The translations under genes and the position numbers were made by a program. A DNA stretch of 33,260 bases, from positions 1-33,260 of the forward strand of contig UEHQ01000060.1 of assembly GCA_900489925.1 (NCBI GenBank), given 5' to 3'. This document shows positions 16,847 through 25,715 of this stretch, piece by piece. The stretch comes from Hyphomicrobiales bacterium. GTDB lineage: Bacteria; Pseudomonadota; Alphaproteobacteria; Rhizobiales; Rhizobiaceae. Numbering within the stretch: position 1 is the stretch's first letter; every line of letters starts with the position of its first letter. The notes under the pieces are model-generated. The model worked only from the letters and a program-made list of their open reading frames with translations, did no database searches and was not told the DNA's origin.

Positions 16847-17325
16847 TCATTGGGCCGTGTCCGGAATGGCCCAACTCGAACCGTCACGAAGAAAAACCCG
16901 GTCGCCTTCCATATGCGTTTCGGGGAACCGCTCGGCAAGAAGGGACGCAAACTGCCAATGCGTGGTGACGCGGCGGCCGCTGAGTAGACCAGCACTGCCG
17001 AGCACGAATGCGCCTGTGCAGACGGAGCCGTAGCGCCGCGACTGGGAGGTGGTTGCGATCAGCCAGTCGATAACCTGCCTGCCCGGGTTTTGAGGAATTC
17101 CGACGCTCCCGGCCACAAGCAACGTGCCCGGGCTGCCGGAGTTTCCGAAAGTGCAGTCAGGCTGGACCCTGAGACCCGATGCACAGCGGATAGTGCCACC
17201 GCCTTCCGTGACGATGGTGACCTCATAGGCTTATCGATGCGAGCATTCGCTTCGGCGAATACATCCATGAGCCCGGCAAGTTCCAATGAATGCACGTCCG
17301 CAGGCACGAAGATCGCGATCCGCAT
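16847..17325 (-). pseudogene. Broken GlxA-family (DJ-1/PfpI + AraC) regulator
   Basis: The gene starts well at the ATG at 17325 (MRIAIFVPADVHSLELAGLM, then DVFAEANARIDKP). It shifts frame near 17230 by loss of about one base and continues as YEVTIVTEGGGTIRCASGL, then LLVAGSVGI and SRRYGSVCTGAFVLGSAGLL, then SGRRVTTHWQFASLLAERFP. This is the class-I glutamine amidotransferase-like domain of GlxA regulators, including the nucleophile-elbow CTGAF. The frame is lost again after DGSSW, where the family continues with SAGVTAGID and then the AraC DNA-binding domain, which is absent. It cannot bind DNA and is a pseudogene. Confidence 0.88.
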
Positions 17326-17571
17326 CGGATTGTACCCCACGGTGTACAACACGCGACGCTCTCAACTAAGCATTACGCTGACGTCGGCCCCAAGCCGGCC
17401 ACGGTCCCACAGTGCCGCAGAGCCGTCAACGTCAAGATCATCGGGCGGAACCGGCGGAAAATCAGCTCAGAATGTCGGAGATAGCCCAAAGCGCGTTACG
17501 GGCGCCAGGTCTCCCTGACGCCGTTCTCATATCTCATGCTGTGAAAACGAGAATTTTTCTGACAGTACGCT

Positions 17572-17877
17572 TTATGACCGCTTATCCGCAAGGATAGACA
17601 GCTTACGGATCTGTGGCGGCTTAGTGAACAGGTCCCCTTCCTCTGCCTTTGCCATCAAGGCTGCGGCGACCCGGCCGTTCAAGTGGGCATCCCTCCCGTC
17701 CTCATCGTCGAACGTGTCAAAGATTGCGAACGAAGTTGGCCCTTCCTGAATCGCATACCAGGATATCGTGCCAGGCTCGGCATTGACCAGCGGTACAGCC
17801 GATCGGAGAAATTCGGCGACCGCCTCTTCCTTCCCCGGCTTTGCCTCGAGCGGAACATAAAGCGCGAATTTGGTCAT
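17572..17877 (-). CDS. Antibiotic biosynthesis monooxygenase (ABM) domain protein
   Basis: This 101-aa single-domain protein has the ABM ferredoxin-like fold: FALYVPLEAKPGKEEAVAEF, then VNAEPGTISWYAIQEGPTSF, then AIFDTFDDEDGRDAHLNGRV. The start at 17877 is supported by GGAGG five bases upstream. The frame runs a further 90 codons upstream to 18147, but that part looks non-coding. ABM proteins include quinol oxygenases and dissimilatory monooxygenases. Without partner genes the substrate is unknown. It is divergent from the GGDEF-EAL gene. Confidence 0.85.
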   Translation of the reverse strand: MTKFALYVPLEAKPGKEEAVAEFLRSAVPLVNAEPGTISWYAIQEGPTSFAIFDTFDDEDGRDAHLNGRVAAALMAKAEEGDLFTKPPQIRKLSILADKRS

Positions 17878-18158
17878 GACCACCTCCATGGGCACCTGAG
17901 TGTGCCGGGCCTCAAGAAACGCGCTAAGCACGACAAATGTTAGGCGGTGGAGAAACAGCGCGTTGCGCCAATCATGTCGCGTATCCGAGCGCTCCACCGT
18001 GACTTCGATCGCACGGAGGCTACGCAGGTGAGCTAGGGCTGTTCTGAGTTCAGCAATCGGTAACCGTCTCGCGGAAAACATGCGCGTTTTCAATGACGAA
18101 GACATTGTTAGGTAACATCTGAAGCTTACGTTCTGACCAACTCGCACTGGCAGACATC

Positions 18159-19766
18159 ATGAACGTCGTTACCTCTTTTCCGAACAAAAGCGAAACCCAG
18201 GCACCCGACGTGCCGAGTTTTGAGCAGATACTTGCGATCCTACCAAGACCTGTCCTTGTTGCTCAATCAGACGGAGCCGTCATCTACGCCAATGCATCCA
18301 GCGAGGTACTGTTGGGGGCGGTTGTCGGAAGCGATGTGCGCCAGCTTTTTCCGGATTTTCCCTTAGGTCGTGCCAGCATGCCTGGCGTTTTGCCCACAGT
18401 GATTGTCTCACGAGGCGACGAAAGCTTCGATGCCGCTTTTGCGGTACTTGGTGATGGCCATTTCCTGATCGACCTGCGTCCTTCCGTAGATGGATCCGGC
18501 ACGAACTCGCCAAACGATTTGGACGAGCTGACGGGCCTTGCCAAGCGAAACACGTTGCTTTCGGAACTCTCCATTGCTCTCAATGTCGGATCTCCGTCTG
18601 TCGCCATTCACTGCCTCGATCTCGATCGTTTTAAGATGGTAAATGACACGCTCGGCCATGCCGTGGGCGACCTTCTTTTGGAGAAGGTCGCGGACCGACT
18701 GAGAGCCGCCTGTCGCAAGGGTGACATCGTCGCCCGGCTCGGTGGCGACGAGTTTGTCGTCCTGCAGCGTGACACCGAAGAAGAGGGAGCAGCCGAGACG
18801 CTGGCTGCGCGTATCGTCGACCTTGTCGGCCGGACCTACGTGATCAACGGCCACACCATCAATATCGGCGCCAGCGTCGGTGTTGCCATCGGGACGAACC
18901 CGGTCCAGGCGCGCGACCTGCTTCGCAACGGCGATCTGGCCCTCTACGAGGCGAAGAAGGCAGGTCGTGGCCGTTACCGTGTGTTCGAGAGCGGAATGGA
19001 TGCCCTTCTTCTCAAGCGTCGAGAAATGGAGATCGATCTGCGCCGCGCTTTGGCGTTGAAGCAGTTCAAGCTGAACTATCAGCCGTTTTTCAACGTCAGT
19101 ACGAACAAGGTCGACGGCTTCGAAGCCCTTTTGCGCTGGGAGCATCCCGTCAAGGGTAATATTCCGCCTCTGTCGTTCGTTTCCCTTGCCGAGGAGAACG
19201 GCCTGATCGTGAAGATCGGCGAGTGGGTCATCCGTACTGCCTGTATCGAAGCTATGTCCTGGCCTGGTGAGATGGTCGTTGCGGTCAACGTATCGCCACT
19301 GCAGTTCAAGGCCGACAACCTGCTCGACACTGTCTCATCCGCGCTCCAGCGGTCCGGTTTGCCATCGCATCGCCTGGAGATCGAAATCACCGAGGGCGCG
19401 CTCCTCGATGACACCGAAAACGTCATTCAGACCCTGAATGCTCTGCGCGATCTCGGCGTCAAGATTTCGATGGACGATTTCGGAACGGGCTACTCATCAT
19501 TAAGCTACCTGCAGAAATTTCCCTTCAACAAAATCAAGATTGATCGCTCTTTTGTTGCCGGTGATGACGCAGACAGCGAGGCAATCCTTCGCTCCATTGC
19601 GAGTCTGGGCACCAGCCTTGGCATGGCCATCACGGCAGAAGGCGTCGAGACGGCCGAACAATTGGCGCGCATTCGCGGAGAGCGCTGCACGCATGTCCAG
19701 GGATATCTCACCGGCCGGCCGATGGGCCGGGATCAAATCCCTGCGTTTCTGGCACAGATCGTTTAA
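18159..19766 (+). CDS. PAS-like / GGDEF / EAL cyclic-di-GMP signalling protein
   Basis: This 535-aa cytoplasmic protein has no membrane segments. Residues 20-110 look like a PAS sensor (ILPRPVLVAQSDGAVIYANA). Residues 120-280 are a diguanylate cyclase domain with an intact GGDEF at 195-199 (ARLGGDEFVV). Residues 290-535 are an EAL phosphodiesterase domain with E322-A-L (FEALLRW) and the other metal motifs: NVSP, EITEGALL, MDDFGTGYSSL, KIDRSF and AEGVET. Both active sites look usable, so it may make and break c-di-GMP under control of its partner. A BLUF photoreceptor gene follows after 18 bp. Confidence 0.95.
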   Translation: MNVVTSFPNKSETQAPDVPSFEQILAILPRPVLVAQSDGAVIYANASSEVLLGAVVGSDVRQLFPDFPLGRASMPGVLPTVIVSRGDESFDAAFAVLGDGHFLIDLRPSVDGSGTNSPNDLDELTGLAKRNTLLSELSIALNVGSPSVAIHCLDLDRFKMVNDTLGHAVGDLLLEKVADRLRAACRKGDIVARLGGDEFVVLQRDTEEEGAAETLAARIVDLVGRTYVINGHTINIGASVGVAIGTNPVQARDLLRNGDLALYEAKKAGRGRYRVFESGMDALLLKRREMEIDLRRALALKQFKLNYQPFFNVSTNKVDGFEALLRWEHPVKGNIPPLSFVSLAEENGLIVKIGEWVIRTACIEAMSWPGEMVVAVNVSPLQFKADNLLDTVSSALQRSGLPSHRLEIEITEGALLDDTENVIQTLNALRDLGVKISMDDFGTGYSSLSYLQKFPFNKIKIDRSFVAGDDADSEAILRSIASLGTSLGMAITAEGVETAEQLARIRGERCTHVQGYLTGRPMGRDQIPAFLAQIV

Positions 19767-19784
19767 AGAAAAGAAGGGGCCCCG

Positions 19785-20222
19785 ATGACCGGCAGCATGT
19801 ACAGGCTCGTTTATTACAGCCGCAACCTTATTGCCTCCGACGAAGCATTGTTTGCCTCGAACGTCGAAGAGATCCTGGCCAAAAGCAGGTTCAACAACCA
19901 ACGCGACGAGATTACCGGGGCGCTGCTGTTCAATACCGGGTGCTTTGCCCAGGTTCTGGAAGGGCCCCTTAATAAGATCGAAGCCGCGTTCGAGCGCATC
20001 CAGCAGGACGAACGGCACGGCGATGTATCGCTGCTCGCTTTGGACCGGATTTACCAACGGTCGTTCCCGAACTGGGCGATGGGCTTCATTGGTAACTCCG
20101 CCATCCACGCAAAACGCTTTGCCGGTGTCGGTTCTTCCAGCGGTTTCGACCCTTCACGATTAAGCGGTCATGAAATCCATTCGCTCTTGAAGGCGCTAGC
20201 GATCGAGGAAGAGGCTGCCTAA
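19785..20222 (+). CDS. BLUF-domain blue-light receptor
   Basis: This 145-aa protein has a BLUF flavin domain over about residues 5-100. The photoactive triad is present: Y10 (VYYS), N38 (FNNQRDEITG) and Q56 (FAQVLEG). It also has the conserved RH pair in QQDERHGD and the W97/M99 strand (FPNWAMGF). A short tail of about 45 residues follows and carries no output domain. It lies 18 bp after the GGDEF-EAL gene, with AAGGGG as ribosome site, so light sensing and c-di-GMP turnover are split over two polypeptides that probably interact. In AppA, YcgF and BlrP1 the BLUF domain is in the same or a partner protein in comparable ways. Confidence 0.95.
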   Translation: MTGSMYRLVYYSRNLIASDEALFASNVEEILAKSRFNNQRDEITGALLFNTGCFAQVLEGPLNKIEAAFERIQQDERHGDVSLLALDRIYQRSFPNWAMGFIGNSAIHAKRFAGVGSSSGFDPSRLSGHEIHSLLKALAIEEEAA

Positions 20223-20327
20223 GTCTTGATACCAGCGGATTTAGCCGCTTCCAAATAAGCCCGCACTGCTTGCTCTCCATGCCAAATCACGATCGCGACG
20301 CATCCGCCCGACCCCCGCTGATATCGA

Positions 20328-20693
20328 TCAGAAACAGCGTCCGCCTTGGCAGGCCTCTGCCAGCGCCCGCGACAGTTGCTTCTGGCTGAACGGCTTCGTT
20401 AAGCGTACGACCTTACCAATCTCGCCGGCGCCCTCTGGCAACTCGGCATAGCCCGTCGCAAGAACGACCGGGAGCGTGGGAAACCTGGCGTGGATTTCCT
20501 GGCAAAGGCGCGCACCGGTCATCTTCGGCATCGCATGGTCCGTGACCACTACATCGGGAAGCTGGCCCGAGCCAAGAATTCCGAGAGCTTCCTCGCCGGA
20601 AGAAGCCTGAATCGTTTCCATTTCCAGATCCTCCAGCAACAACACCGTGTTCATGAGGACGAGAGGATCGTCGTCGACGACCAGAACCGTCAT
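20328..20693 (-). CDS. Orphan receiver domain, likely tail of a lost hybrid histidine kinase
   Basis: This 121-aa receiver domain has acidic pocket D8-D9, phospho-acceptor D52 (VVTDHAMPKMTG), T80 and K100 (LTKPFS). Immediately upstream and in frame, from 20792 to 20694, the codons read GGGTTAELWLPV and then a 20-residue linker. GTT-ELWLP is the C-terminal end of a histidine kinase ATPase domain. An in-frame TGA at 20795-20793 cuts this off from anything further. The gene was therefore probably the end of a hybrid kinase, and the kinase part is gone. If expressed from the ATG at 20693 it would be a single-domain response regulator. Confidence 0.85.
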   Translation of the reverse strand: MTVLVVDDDPLVLMNTVLLLEDLEMETIQASSGEEALGILGSGQLPDVVVTDHAMPKMTGARLCQEIHARFPTLPVVLATGYAELPEGAGEIGKVVRLTKPFSQKQLSRALAEACQGGRCF

Positions 20694-20877
20694 AGCGGTT
20701 GGAGCTGGATCGATAGGAACTTCTTCGGCAATCGCGGGAGTGGCGGCATCAACTGTGACCGGGAGCCAAAGCTCGGCGGTCGTGCCCCCGCCTCAGGGAT
20801 GACAATCGGCGTCGCTTCGACTACTACCCGGCCGGATACCCTATTCCTTTAAAGGGGTTCCCCCTATCCGCACTCAA

Positions 20878-21789
20878 TCAGTGTTTGAAGCAATACTCTC
20901 GATGCCATTGCAAGAACCGAGGATGCGGCCGCTCGAACGTTCGCGATGGAACGATCGCCCTCCCAGTCCGATTGATCACACTTCGAACACCGTCTGGATC
21001 GTTGGCTTGCCGAGAAATCACAATCTCGAGTTCATCCGTAAGACTGATCAGTCCGCGGTCGAACATCCAATGTGCCGTGCCGGATAGGGCAATACCATTG
21101 CTGATGATGTCCGGGCCATTCGCCTCCACCGGTCGAATGTGGGCAGCATCGACTTCGGCACGTCCACCACCGTTGATGAGCTTCGATCCCGTAATTGCGC
21201 AGCGCTTGTCATAGGCCTGCAGAACCAGCCTGCGAAATAATCGGCTGCGAACGATCCGTGAGGACAGTTGCGTGACGCGCTCCCGCTCCTGCTCAAATAT
21301 GAAAGGTGCTTGAGCTCCGTCTTCAAAACCGTCGCCAGAATGCGAGGACAGTTGGCCGTCCACGCGAGGCAATTCTGGTTCATGTTCATCAAGACCAGCC
21401 GACAGAATACGATTGAAATCCTCTGCCGATATGGGCCGCACGGCGGCCTGTGCCCTACCGGAAATTCGTCCCTCCTCATTCAGGACGCCGCGTTCAATAA
21501 CGCCATCTGGTCCATTGAACGGAACAGAATTGACGAAGTCGAGGTAGGTGCCTGCTTCAATCAACGCTAGGTACATGCTCGGCGACTTCGGATCGGGGAT
21601 GACCTGAGCTACCTTTGCGACGGCAAAATAGCCGCGCGTTGCGAGAACTTTGCGCGGCTCATAGTAGATGATCCAATCTCCGACACAGGCTTGAACACGG
21701 CCAAGATACTGGCTCGGGAACTGATACTGTTCCGCTGGACTGTCGTCGTAAATCGAATCTGAGCGATGGATGAAAACCCCGAATCCCAT
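20878..21789 (-). CDS. HNH endonuclease with a PUA/EVE-like N-terminal domain
   Basis: The 303-aa protein has two parts. Residues 1-110 (FPSQYLGRVQACVGDWIIYY, then RGYFAVAKVAQVIPDP) have the strand pattern of EVE/PUA-like modified-base readers. Residues 175-303 form an HNH_2-type nuclease: RRLVLQAYDKRCAITGSKL, then VDAAHIRPVEANGPDIISNG, then IALSGTAHWMFDRGLISL, with the His, Asn and His of the metal finger. This architecture is typical of modification-dependent or phage-defence restriction nucleases. No methylase is visible nearby. It is divergent from the recombinase at 21940. The EVE-like reading is a fold guess; the HNH part is clear. Confidence 0.85.
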   Translation of the reverse strand: MGFGVFIHRSDSIYDDSPAEQYQFPSQYLGRVQACVGDWIIYYEPRKVLATRGYFAVAKVAQVIPDPKSPSMYLALIEAGTYLDFVNSVPFNGPDGVIERGVLNEEGRISGRAQAAVRPISAEDFNRILSAGLDEHEPELPRVDGQLSSHSGDGFEDGAQAPFIFEQERERVTQLSSRIVRSRLFRRLVLQAYDKRCAITGSKLINGGGRAEVDAAHIRPVEANGPDIISNGIALSGTAHWMFDRGLISLTDELEIVISRQANDPDGVRSVINRTGRAIVPSRTFERPHPRFLQWHREYCFKH

Positions 21790-21900
21790 GGTTCATGGTT
21801 AGCATAGCCGGCCCTATTGCGCACCTCGGCCCTTGTCGTCTGCACTGAATTCGACGGCAGTTTAGGGTTCGTTTACCATGTGGCTTTAGCAGGCCTCCCC

Positions 21901-21916
21901 CCGGCACCGGTGCCGG
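21901..21916. repeat. Perfect 16-bp palindrome upstream of the recombinase
   Basis: CCGGCACCGGTGCCGG is a perfect palindrome ending 23 bp before the recombinase start codon. It overlaps the region where the ribosome site and promoter should be, so it could be an autoregulatory operator, a hairpin in the leader RNA or a recombination site. Confidence 0.5.
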
Positions 21917-21939
21917 CAAGGATCTAAGCCAAAGTCATC

Positions 21940-24291
21940 ATGAAAAACCAGTCTGCTTCATCCATTCATTTTCAGCGTAAGATCTCTGAATTCTGCGATT
22001 TGCGTATCGCGCCACTCGTCTCTCAGCGCACGCTCGACAATATCAAGCCTTACCTCACCAGCCTGATCATCTACCGCAAACCCCCGCCGATGCGGATGGG
22101 TCGCATTGACTGGCAATCGGTTAGCGAGGCCTGCGGTCTCGTGGATGAATTGTCGGCAGGCTTGAAGAAGAACCTACAATCTGGGCTCGAGGCGATTGCC
22201 CGTTGGGCTGAGAAGGAATTTTCGAAAGAAGATGATCGCCCAGTCGCGAAGACAGAGACAAGAAAGCCAGCTGCTCCATCTTCCACTTTATCCAATCGGC
22301 GCACCGCGCCATCCTCGCGACAGGGAGAGGCCGCAGCGGCTGCATCAAGAGCGAAACCCGGCCTTCCTCCGAAACCAGTTGAGGAATTTCCGGCACCACT
22401 GTTCGACTGGACCGAAGACCCCGGCGATTTTCAGCAGGCCCTGATTTATCACATGCGGCGGCACGGGGATTCTTATTTTCATTTGCACCGGGCTGTCGCT
22501 GGCGACCACCCATCCTTCGATCCCAAGACGCTTCAGACCTGGGTGAAGGGTATCAAGGTCCCACGATCTCTGGACAGTCTTGAGATCCTGGCCCGAATTG
22601 AGCGACGTTATCGCTTGCCTAGCGGCTACTTCAAAGAGAAGCTGCCGCACCAATCCCGGTCGGCGTCCGGGCATGAGGTGGGAAGCGATATTGGCCCTGC
22701 CGAGCGGCGGCGTCTCGCGTGGCATCTGCCTGACGACTTCAACAGCCTTCCCTTTGGCAAGCGCGAGGAGATCCTCGGATGGGTGCGACGCGTCATTATC
22801 TCTGGCGCCACCGACTATCGACGCTTCCAGGCAGCAGCCACAAAGCAGCGATATGCAATCAGGTTTCCCGGTATTTCGTACGGCGGCTCGCTTTCGCCCC
22901 GAGCGGACGCAGAGAGTTTCCCGGATGATGAAGGCGATCACACGACGATAGAGGATCCGGATCTGCTTGCAGGCGTGATCGACGCCCCTCCCCGGCTGGC
23001 GATGGAAATGGCGAACCTGATCCGTTTCAAGACCGCAACGTTGACAGCTCTCGGATTTCAGAGAAACGGCGTGTGGGGCGAAGAGACGGCGTCCCAGAAG
23101 ATCGAACATCTCGGCTTGATGTTTGGTTCGTTGGCAGCGTCACCGAATAGCGCGGTAAAAGGCTTTGGCGTTTCTCTCGGTCAATTGACCTTTGGCCTCC
23201 TGGTCTTCCCCGGAATTTGGGACTGGTATCTGCAATGGCGCGAAAAGCGCCGTGGATTCTATACTAAGTGGGAAGAGGACATGCTGCAGGTCCTGCTCGG
23301 TATGGTCCGGCCGGATACCGGCTGGATATGGCAACATCCAGAGCTCGCCCAGAATGTGAAACCGATCCCGGGTTTGATAACCGCCGCGGAGATCGCGACC
23401 GCTAAGGCAGACTGGCGTATCGCTTGCGATACCTGCTTCAAGCACGCATCGCAGCGGTCGAAAGAGATTCAGCGAGTGTCACGGGTTCACCGCGATCCCT
23501 TTGAACCGATCATGTCCATTCTCGAGGCCGAAAGCCCGCTGTTTGAGTATCGCAAAATTACGGACGAGATCATCAAACGGATGCCGAATGAAGATCGCTA
23601 TCCGCGCCCGGCTGCGGAGACGGTTAGATCATTCCTGATGCTGCGCCTGGGGCTGCATCTTGGTCTTCGTCAAAAGAACCTGCGACAATTGCTCGTCTGC
23701 CCACGCGGGCATTTCCCGACATCGGAAAGGCGATTGGAGGATATGAAACGCGGGGAGATCCGTTGGAGCGACCGCTATAATGGCTGGGAAGTCCTGATCC
23801 CGTCTAATGCCTTCAAGAATGCCAATTCATCGTTCTTTGGCTCAAAACCATTTCGGCTGGTCTTGCCCGATCTCCAGGACCTCTATCCGTATTTGAATGC
23901 TTATATCGATCGACACCGTGGTGTGTTGCTCGGCGGCGCCGATGATCCAGGCACGTTCTTCGTCAAGACCGTCAAAACCACAAGCAAGGATGCGGCCTAT
24001 AACCAGACGACCTTCTATGAAGCCTGGCGGCTCGCCATCCAGCGCTACGGGATCTACAATCCCTACACTGGTCGCGGTGCTATCAAGGGGTTATTGCCCC
24101 ATGGACCGCATAATGTCCGCGATGTCCTTGCTACCCACATCTTGAAGCAGACCGGTTCCTACGAGCAGGCGAGCTATGCGATCCAGGATACGCCTGAGAT
24201 GATCCAGCAGCACTACGGCCGTTTCCTGCCGCAAGACAAGGCTGCACTCGCGGCGCGTATTTTGAATCAGGTATGGGAGGCCGCTGCCTAG
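21940..24291 (+). CDS. Large tyrosine-recombinase-like integrase (783 aa)
   Basis: The C-terminal third carries the tyrosine recombinase catalytic boxes: R577 (LHLGLRQKNL), H724-x-x-R727 (PHNVRDV), H733 (ATHIL) and the nucleophile Y759 (QQHYGRF). The family is usually 300-450 residues. Here about 550 residues precede the catalytic domain. They include an Ala/Pro/Lys-rich linker (about 95-150), a segment like a DNA-binding repressor (SFDPKTLQTWVKGIKVPRSL, then DSLEILARIERRYRLPSGYF, about 190-232), and core-binding-like helices. It probably cuts and rejoins DNA for an integrative element. It is divergent from the HNH gene at 20878 and convergent with fic. Confidence 0.85.
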   Translation: MKNQSASSIHFQRKISEFCDLRIAPLVSQRTLDNIKPYLTSLIIYRKPPPMRMGRIDWQSVSEACGLVDELSAGLKKNLQSGLEAIARWAEKEFSKEDDRPVAKTETRKPAAPSSTLSNRRTAPSSRQGEAAAAASRAKPGLPPKPVEEFPAPLFDWTEDPGDFQQALIYHMRRHGDSYFHLHRAVAGDHPSFDPKTLQTWVKGIKVPRSLDSLEILARIERRYRLPSGYFKEKLPHQSRSASGHEVGSDIGPAERRRLAWHLPDDFNSLPFGKREEILGWVRRVIISGATDYRRFQAAATKQRYAIRFPGISYGGSLSPRADAESFPDDEGDHTTIEDPDLLAGVIDAPPRLAMEMANLIRFKTATLTALGFQRNGVWGEETASQKIEHLGLMFGSLAASPNSAVKGFGVSLGQLTFGLLVFPGIWDWYLQWREKRRGFYTKWEEDMLQVLLGMVRPDTGWIWQHPELAQNVKPIPGLITAAEIATAKADWRIACDTCFKHASQRSKEIQRVSRVHRDPFEPIMSILEAESPLFEYRKITDEIIKRMPNEDRYPRPAAETVRSFLMLRLGLHLGLRQKNLRQLLVCPRGHFPTSERRLEDMKRGEIRWSDRYNGWEVLIPSNAFKNANSSFFGSKPFRLVLPDLQDLYPYLNAYIDRHRGVLLGGADDPGTFFVKTVKTTSKDAAYNQTTFYEAWRLAIQRYGIYNPYTGRGAIKGLLPHGPHNVRDVLATHILKQTGSYEQASYAIQDTPEMIQQHYGRFLPQDKAALAARILNQVWEAAA

Positions 24292-24309
24292 GGTCGGTAG
24301 AGGTCCTAG

Positions 24310-24331
24310 CTGGCGGAAAGACCTGCGCCAG
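24310..24331. terminator. Hairpin between convergent integrase and fic genes
   Basis: CTGGCG / CGCCAG pair around a 10-base loop, 19 bp after the integrase stop. No T-run follows. It is a weak candidate for ending the integrase transcript. Confidence 0.35.
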
Positions 24332-24471
24332 CCTGCTCCTGATCCCGGAGATTGATTGCGCTGTCCTCTAACATATTGTTTTTATTGGTGTCGCACTTGA
24401 TGGAGGTCGTTATTCCGATAAAAGCATTATAAAAATGGAATCGGTCGAGCCCTTCCAAAACGCTAGGCTTT

Positions 24472-25653
24472 TCACGAAGCTACGGGCAACGGATCGGTAC
24501 CTTCGCTTAGGATCGCAAGGTACCGCCGATAGCTGAAGACACGCCCTCGCTTCCGGCCGGTCACCTCCTCGACCACACCAAAACGTTCCAAATCCGTCAG
24601 TGCTGAATTGACGGTCGGTGCCGATAGGCCCGTCAGTTCGGTGAGTTGTCCAGGCGTCAGGAACGGATTTTGCTGGAATAAGTCATGGATGCGAAGCGCC
24701 GAACCAGCTCGATCGCTTTTGGTCGTAATAGTTTCGCGATCTTCCTTGAACACTTCAACGATGCGGGTTGCGGCCTCGAACGCCTGATTGGCAGTGTCGG
24801 CTACGCCAGTGAGGAAGAAATCGAGCCACCCCTCCCAATTGCCCTGCTCTCGAACTTCCTGAAGCAGTCGATAGTATTCTGCGCGATGGGTTTTCAAATA
24901 AAGGCTTAGATAGAGAAGAGGCTTGCGCAATACGCCATTCATGCAGAGGTACAGCGTCACCAGCAGACGGCCTATGCGTCCATTGCCGTCTAGGAACGGG
25001 TGGATTGTTTCGAATTGGACGTGCAGCAAACCGGATTTGATGAGTGCAGGCAGACGGGAGCGATCTTCGTGCATGAATTGCTCGAGCGCATTTAGACAGC
25101 CATCCATCTCAATGACCGGAGGCGGGACAAAGAGTGCGTTGCCCGGCCGCGTGCCTCCAATCCAGTTCTGTGACCGTCGAAATTCTCCCGGGTTTTTTGT
25201 GCCGCCGCGTCCACTCTGCAGCAATCGCGCATGCATTTCACGGATTAGGCGTAGCGACATCGGTAGGTCTTGTAGCCGTTCCAGACCGTACATCATTGCA
25301 TCGACGTAATTTGAGACTTCGCGAATATCATCGATTGGTTGCCCGGCCCGCGCTTCCATCTCAAAACGTAACAGATCGGAAAGTGTCGACTGTGTTCCTT
25401 CGATTTGCGAAGATAAGACAGCCTCTTTTCTAACGTACATGTAAAGAAAGAGCTCCTGACGCGGGAGTAGCATTGTGATGCCATCCAACCGTCCAAGCGC
25501 TCGCTCTGCTAAGCTAAGTCGCTCCAAGAGGGAAAGCACTTCGATGGAAGGCACTGGCGGCAAGGGTGGAGGCACGAATGCTCGCACCGACTCGCCGGCA
25601 ACAGAGGTTTCGACAAAGCGGCCATACCGCTGACTAGGCTCGGAATCAGACAT
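24472..25653 (-). CDS. Fic family protein (AMP-transferase type) with wHTH tail
   Basis: This 393-aa protein has the N-terminal inhibitory helix SSQIEG (S81...E85-G86), which places it among the self-inhibited Fic proteins with an N-terminal clamp. The catalytic loop HPFLDGNGRIGR runs from H218 to R229, with all key residues intact. The C-terminal 70 residues form a winged helix (LTPGQLTELTGLSAPTVNSA, then LTDLERFGVVEEVTG) that may bind DNA and regulate its own gene. Fic enzymes transfer AMP to target hydroxyls and act as toxins, stress or defence effectors. A near-palindromic site lies upstream at 25716. Confidence 0.95.
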   Translation of the reverse strand: MSDSEPSQRYGRFVETSVAGESVRAFVPPPLPPVPSIEVLSLLERLSLAERALGRLDGITMLLPRQELFLYMYVRKEAVLSSQIEGTQSTLSDLLRFEMEARAGQPIDDIREVSNYVDAMMYGLERLQDLPMSLRLIREMHARLLQSGRGGTKNPGEFRRSQNWIGGTRPGNALFVPPPVIEMDGCLNALEQFMHEDRSRLPALIKSGLLHVQFETIHPFLDGNGRIGRLLVTLYLCMNGVLRKPLLYLSLYLKTHRAEYYRLLQEVREQGNWEGWLDFFLTGVADTANQAFEAATRIVEVFKEDRETITTKSDRAGSALRIHDLFQQNPFLTPGQLTELTGLSAPTVNSALTDLERFGVVEEVTGRKRGRVFSYRRYLAILSEGTDPLPVAS

Positions 25654-25715
25654 GGTGCGAGTATGAATTTTCGCCGCTATTTAAACAAGGTGCCGTTTTC
25701 TTTAATAAGGAAGAA

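Noticed and set aside
17878..18147. N-terminal extension of the ABM protein
   Set aside because: The extension has no homology-like features, and the strong GGAGG before the ATG at 17877 gives the usual family length.
20848..20873. A fourth copy of the tRNA-like repeat (CCTTTAAAGGGG)
   Set aside because: Only the first ten bases agree with the other copies and the rest needs gaps. The match is largely a small palindrome and could be chance.
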